Positions 32,490-34,968 of a stretch of DNA of 34,968 nucleotides are shown here, piece by piece. The translations under genes were made by a program, and so were the position numbers. Under the pieces are notes generated by a model that ran no database searches, was not told the origin of the DNA, and was given only the letters and a program-made list of their open reading frames with translations. The number at the start of each line of letters is the position of its first letter. Positions within the stretch are counted from its first letter, which is position 1. This DNA is from Oscillochloris sp. (GTDB lineage Bacteria > Chloroflexota > Chloroflexia > Chloroflexales > Chloroflexaceae), in contig JAAUQO010000045.1 in the NCBI GenBank assembly GCA_012032775.1, forward strand, positions 1 to 34,968, in the 5' to 3' direction.

Positions 32490-34922
32490 ATGTCCGAATC
32501 CGCCCCGCTGACGATCGCCACACGTTTTACCCGTGCGGTACATATCCGCCGCGATTTCCGCGATCTGCGCTATCGGCTCGACGGTTATCAGGCAACGCCC
32601 CTGGTGCAACAGACGGCTGGGCGCATTTGTACCGGACTGAACCCCGGCAGCAGCGAACGGGCCTTTTCGGTCGTCGGGCCATTCGGCGCCGGGAAGTCGG
32701 CTTTCGGCCTGTTTGTGGCCCATTTCCTGCAACGCAGCCCTGAAAATCGGCGGGCATTGCTGCAATCGCTCCATGTTCCCGAGGCCGCCGAGCGGCTGCC
32801 GCTTGATGCACCTTCACTTCTCGCGGTGCTGATCCCCGGCAATAATAGCTCGCTGCGCCAGGCACTATTGCTTGGGGTCGCCGATGCGATTGCGGGGCTA
32901 CGATCACCGGCGCTCGATCAATTCCAAACCCAACTGGAAGCGACCGCCGCCACACCCGATCTCGATCCGGTGCAGGTTGCGACATTGGTTGCGGAAACCG
33001 CCCAACGTCTGCGCGAACACGGCAAATACAGCGGCCTGGTGCTGGTGATCGATGAGTTGGGACAGTTCCTCGATTACGCAGCCCGCCGCGATGATGAACG
33101 CGATCTGTTTGTGTTGCAGAGCCTGGCGGAAACGGCAGCCCGCAGCGGCGAAACACCAATTCTGCTGCTGACGATTCTGCATCAGGCCTTCGAGCGCTAC
33201 ACATTGAATGCCGGGATCACCCGCCGGATCGAGTGGGCGAAGGTGCAGGGGCGCTTCGTCGATCTGCCATTCCAGGAGCCATCGGCGCAGATGATCCGGA
33301 TGGTCGCGCAGGCATTACGCCCAGGCGGCCGCGATCCATATCGCACGATTCGCTGGGAGCGGGCGGAACAACTCGCAGCGCAGACAGAAACCCTTGGGCT
33401 GCGGCCGGTCGAGATCGGGGGTGAGGAGTGGCGGCAGATTCTGGCCGACAGTTACCCAATTCACCCGACGGTATTGATTGCGCTGCCGTCGCTCTTTCGC
33501 CAACTGGCGCAGAATGAGCGCTCGCTATTTGTGTTTTTGCACTCCGACGAGCCCTGGGGATTGCGCGATCTGCTGCGCAGTTCAGATGTTCACGGCATCC
33601 TGCCGATCTATCGTCTCATCCACCTTTACGCCTATGTCGAAGCGAGCCTCGGGCCGAGTCTGTTCGGGCGGGCGCGCGGCCAGCGTTGGGCCGAAGTAGC
33701 CGAGTTACGGACGTTGCTCGCAACCGCCGAGCCGCTCCACCTTGATGTGCTTACCACGGTTGGCGTGATCGGGGCGCTGGAACGCTCCTCGGGGTTGCGC
33801 GCCAACCAGGCTCAGATCTGCTTCGCCCTGCGTGACAGCAGCGACGATAGCGCAATTGCCGATGCGTTGCTCGCACTCCAGAACCGGCGCATGCTCAGTT
33901 ACCGCCGCCACCGCGACAGCTACATTGTTTGGGAGGGCAGCGATCTCGATCTAGATGCGCTGACCCAGGAATTGCGCCGCGAATTGGCCGAACGGGCGGT
34001 GCTGCCACAGTTGCTGCAACAGCACGCCGACACCACGCCGCGAATTGCACGCCGGCATAGCTACCGTTCCGGCGCGACCCGCATCTTCGCCGTGCGCTAT
34101 GTCGATAGCGGCGATCTTCAGGCTAGCGAGCCGCCGGCCGGCTTCGACGGCGAACTGCTGCATGTGGTACCGGCCGATGAGGAAGATCTGAAGCATGCCG
34201 AGCACTGGGCGCGCGATCCGGCCCGCGCCGGCGAACCGGGCCGGATTGTAGTGTTGCCGCAGCGCGTACGCGAACTGCGCGAACTGCTGCTGGATGTAGC
34301 CGCGCTGCATAAACTACTCACCGAAAAGCCGGAGCTTGAGAACGATCGCCCGGCCCGGCGCGAGGTAGCGGGCCGCTTGATCGAGGCTCAGCAGAGCCTG
34401 GCCTATGTGATCGCCGAAACCTACGGCGGCGCAAAGAGTCGCTGGTTTTACCAGAAGGATGAAAAGCCGGCCGGCAACGCCCGCGCGATCGATCAACTCC
34501 TCTCCGATGCAGCCGATACCACCTACCCACACTCGCCGCAAATCTGGAACGAACTGATCGTGCGCCGCCAACTCTCGTCGGCTGCCGCCAAAGCCCGCCG
34601 CAATCTCGTCGAGGCGATGCTGGATCACGCCGGTGCAGAGAACCTGGGTTTTAGGGGCTATCCCGCCGAACGGGCAATTTACGAGAGTGTGTTGCGCAAT
34701 GGCGGCCTGCATCAACAAGCCGAAGGCGGCGCCTGGATCTTCGGCCCGCCACCGACCGCCGATCCACTTCGCCTGCGGCCGGTATGGGCGGCGATGGAAG
34801 CATTTCTGAACCAAACTGCCGGCGAACCGCAGCCGCTCACGGCGCTGCTGGAAGGGATCGAAAGCCCACCCTTCGGCGTAAAGCCGGTCTCAGCCCGCTC
34901 CTTTTCGTGGCGCTGTATGTAG
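32490..34922 (+). CDS. Large P-loop ATPase of a DUF4007-linked system (frameshifted near end, incomplete)
   Basis: Walker A is GPFGAGKS (residues 63-70). Walker B is LVLVIDELGQF with Asp188-Glu189, followed by ILLLTILHQAFERY and RIEWAKVQGRFVDLPF. This set resembles the big ATPases of phage-defence loci (BrxC/PglY-like in general layout), but I cannot assign it to one named family. The C-terminal half is largely helical with no recognised enzyme domain. AGGA nine bases before ATG 32490 supports the start. The frame breaks near 34884 (tail RSFSWRCM), while the -1 frame continues as AGLSPLLFVALYVARAGEIN to the window edge. The gene is therefore incomplete here. Confidence 0.8.
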   Translation: MSESAPLTIATRFTRAVHIRRDFRDLRYRLDGYQATPLVQQTAGRICTGLNPGSSERAFSVVGPFGAGKSAFGLFVAHFLQRSPENRRALLQSLHVPEAAERLPLDAPSLLAVLIPGNNSSLRQALLLGVADAIAGLRSPALDQFQTQLEATAATPDLDPVQVATLVAETAQRLREHGKYSGLVLVIDELGQFLDYAARRDDERDLFVLQSLAETAARSGETPILLLTILHQAFERYTLNAGITRRIEWAKVQGRFVDLPFQEPSAQMIRMVAQALRPGGRDPYRTIRWERAEQLAAQTETLGLRPVEIGGEEWRQILADSYPIHPTVLIALPSLFRQLAQNERSLFVFLHSDEPWGLRDLLRSSDVHGILPIYRLIHLYAYVEASLGPSLFGRARGQRWAEVAELRTLLATAEPLHLDVLTTVGVIGALERSSGLRANQAQICFALRDSSDDSAIADALLALQNRRMLSYRRHRDSYIVWEGSDLDLDALTQELRRELAERAVLPQLLQQHADTTPRIARRHSYRSGATRIFAVRYVDSGDLQASEPPAGFDGELLHVVPADEEDLKHAEHWARDPARAGEPGRIVVLPQRVRELRELLLDVAALHKLLTEKPELENDRPARREVAGRLIEAQQSLAYVIAETYGGAKSRWFYQKDEKPAGNARAIDQLLSDAADTTYPHSPQIWNELIVRRQLSSAAAKARRNLVEAMLDHAGAENLGFRGYPAERAIYESVLRNGGLHQQAEGGAWIFGPPPTADPLRLRPVWAAMEAFLNQTAGEPQPLTALLEGIESPPFGVKPVSARSFSWRCM

Positions 34923-34968
34923 CCCGCGCCGGCGAGATCAACCTTTACGAGCGCGGCAACTACGTAAC
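34883..34968 (+). CDS. Continuation of the P-loop ATPase in the -1 frame, running off the window
   Basis: This frame reads AGLSPLLFVALYVARAGEIN, then LYERGNYV, without a stop up to the last base. It joins the upstream protein at PPFGVK if one base is restored at 34883-34886. The hydrophobic-amphipathic pattern continues the helical C-terminal part, so the true protein is longer than what can be seen. Confidence 0.65.

Noticed and set aside
1..34968. CRISPR array, tRNA, rRNA, transposase or replication origin
   Set aside because: I saw no regularly spaced repeats, cloverleaf-like genes, transposase-like proteins or DnaA-box clusters. A small degenerate tRNA or ncRNA could still have been missed by eye.

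Overview
The window looks like a GC-rich chromosome segment from the Chloroflexota (class Chloroflexia or a relative). This is an inference. It rests on a cytochrome b558-type sdhCAB operon, secreted proteins with Chloroflexi-style tails (one ends RLYLPMLFR), many GNAT, MoxR, STAND-TPR and GT-C proteins, and GTAGGGGCGAA inverted repeats between genes. No rRNA, tRNA, CRISPR array or transposase was seen.

Layout. 0.3-1.9 kb: an AAA ATPase. 2.2-6.1 kb: succinate dehydrogenase (sdhC, sdhA, sdhB) behind a good sigma70-type promoter. 6.1-9.0 kb: a GT4 glycosyltransferase and a divergent GT-C membrane glycosyltransferase, the latter broken by a frameshift. 9.0-12.1 kb: tex, then an HD-domain nucleotidase behind a promoter and a terminator-like hairpin. 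12.2-22.3 kb: a long run of minus-strand genes. In transcription order these are moxR, a small unknown protein, a GNAT acetyltransferase, a sigma/anti-sigma/sensor fusion, a small membrane protein, a photolyase-like pseudogene, an SDR dehydrogenase, a MoaD-MoaE fusion, fpg and a response regulator. 22.6-26.7 kb, plus strand: a STAND-TPR NTPase, a secreted protein and a single-domain globin. 26.8-31.1 kb: a decayed FAD monooxygenase remnant and a large secreted metzincin-type metalloprotease. 31.1-34.97 kb: an XRE regulator, an operator-rich divergent region, a DUF4007 protein and a large P-loop ATPase that runs off the right edge. This last block is the best candidate for a little-described, probably defence-related system.

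A recurring oddity is that many genes are broken by a shift equal to the loss of one base. Sites are near 8615, 13253, 18919, 19328, 19521, 26965, 27919 and 34884, mostly in short G or C runs. All have the same sign, which points to homopolymer under-calling in the sequence rather than eight natural mutations. Two loci differ: the photolyase-like gene (15.4-16.1 kb) and the FAD monooxygenase (26.8-27.3 kb) have also lost large internal or N-terminal segments and look truly decayed.

Working together: sdhCAB is one respiratory and TCA-cycle complex. The MoaD-MoaE fusion supplies both subunits of molybdopterin synthase. The XRE protein probably represses both itself and the DUF4007-ATPase operon through repeated TCCCATAGATGGGA sites. 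Other neighbours share strand and spacing but have no obvious common pathway.
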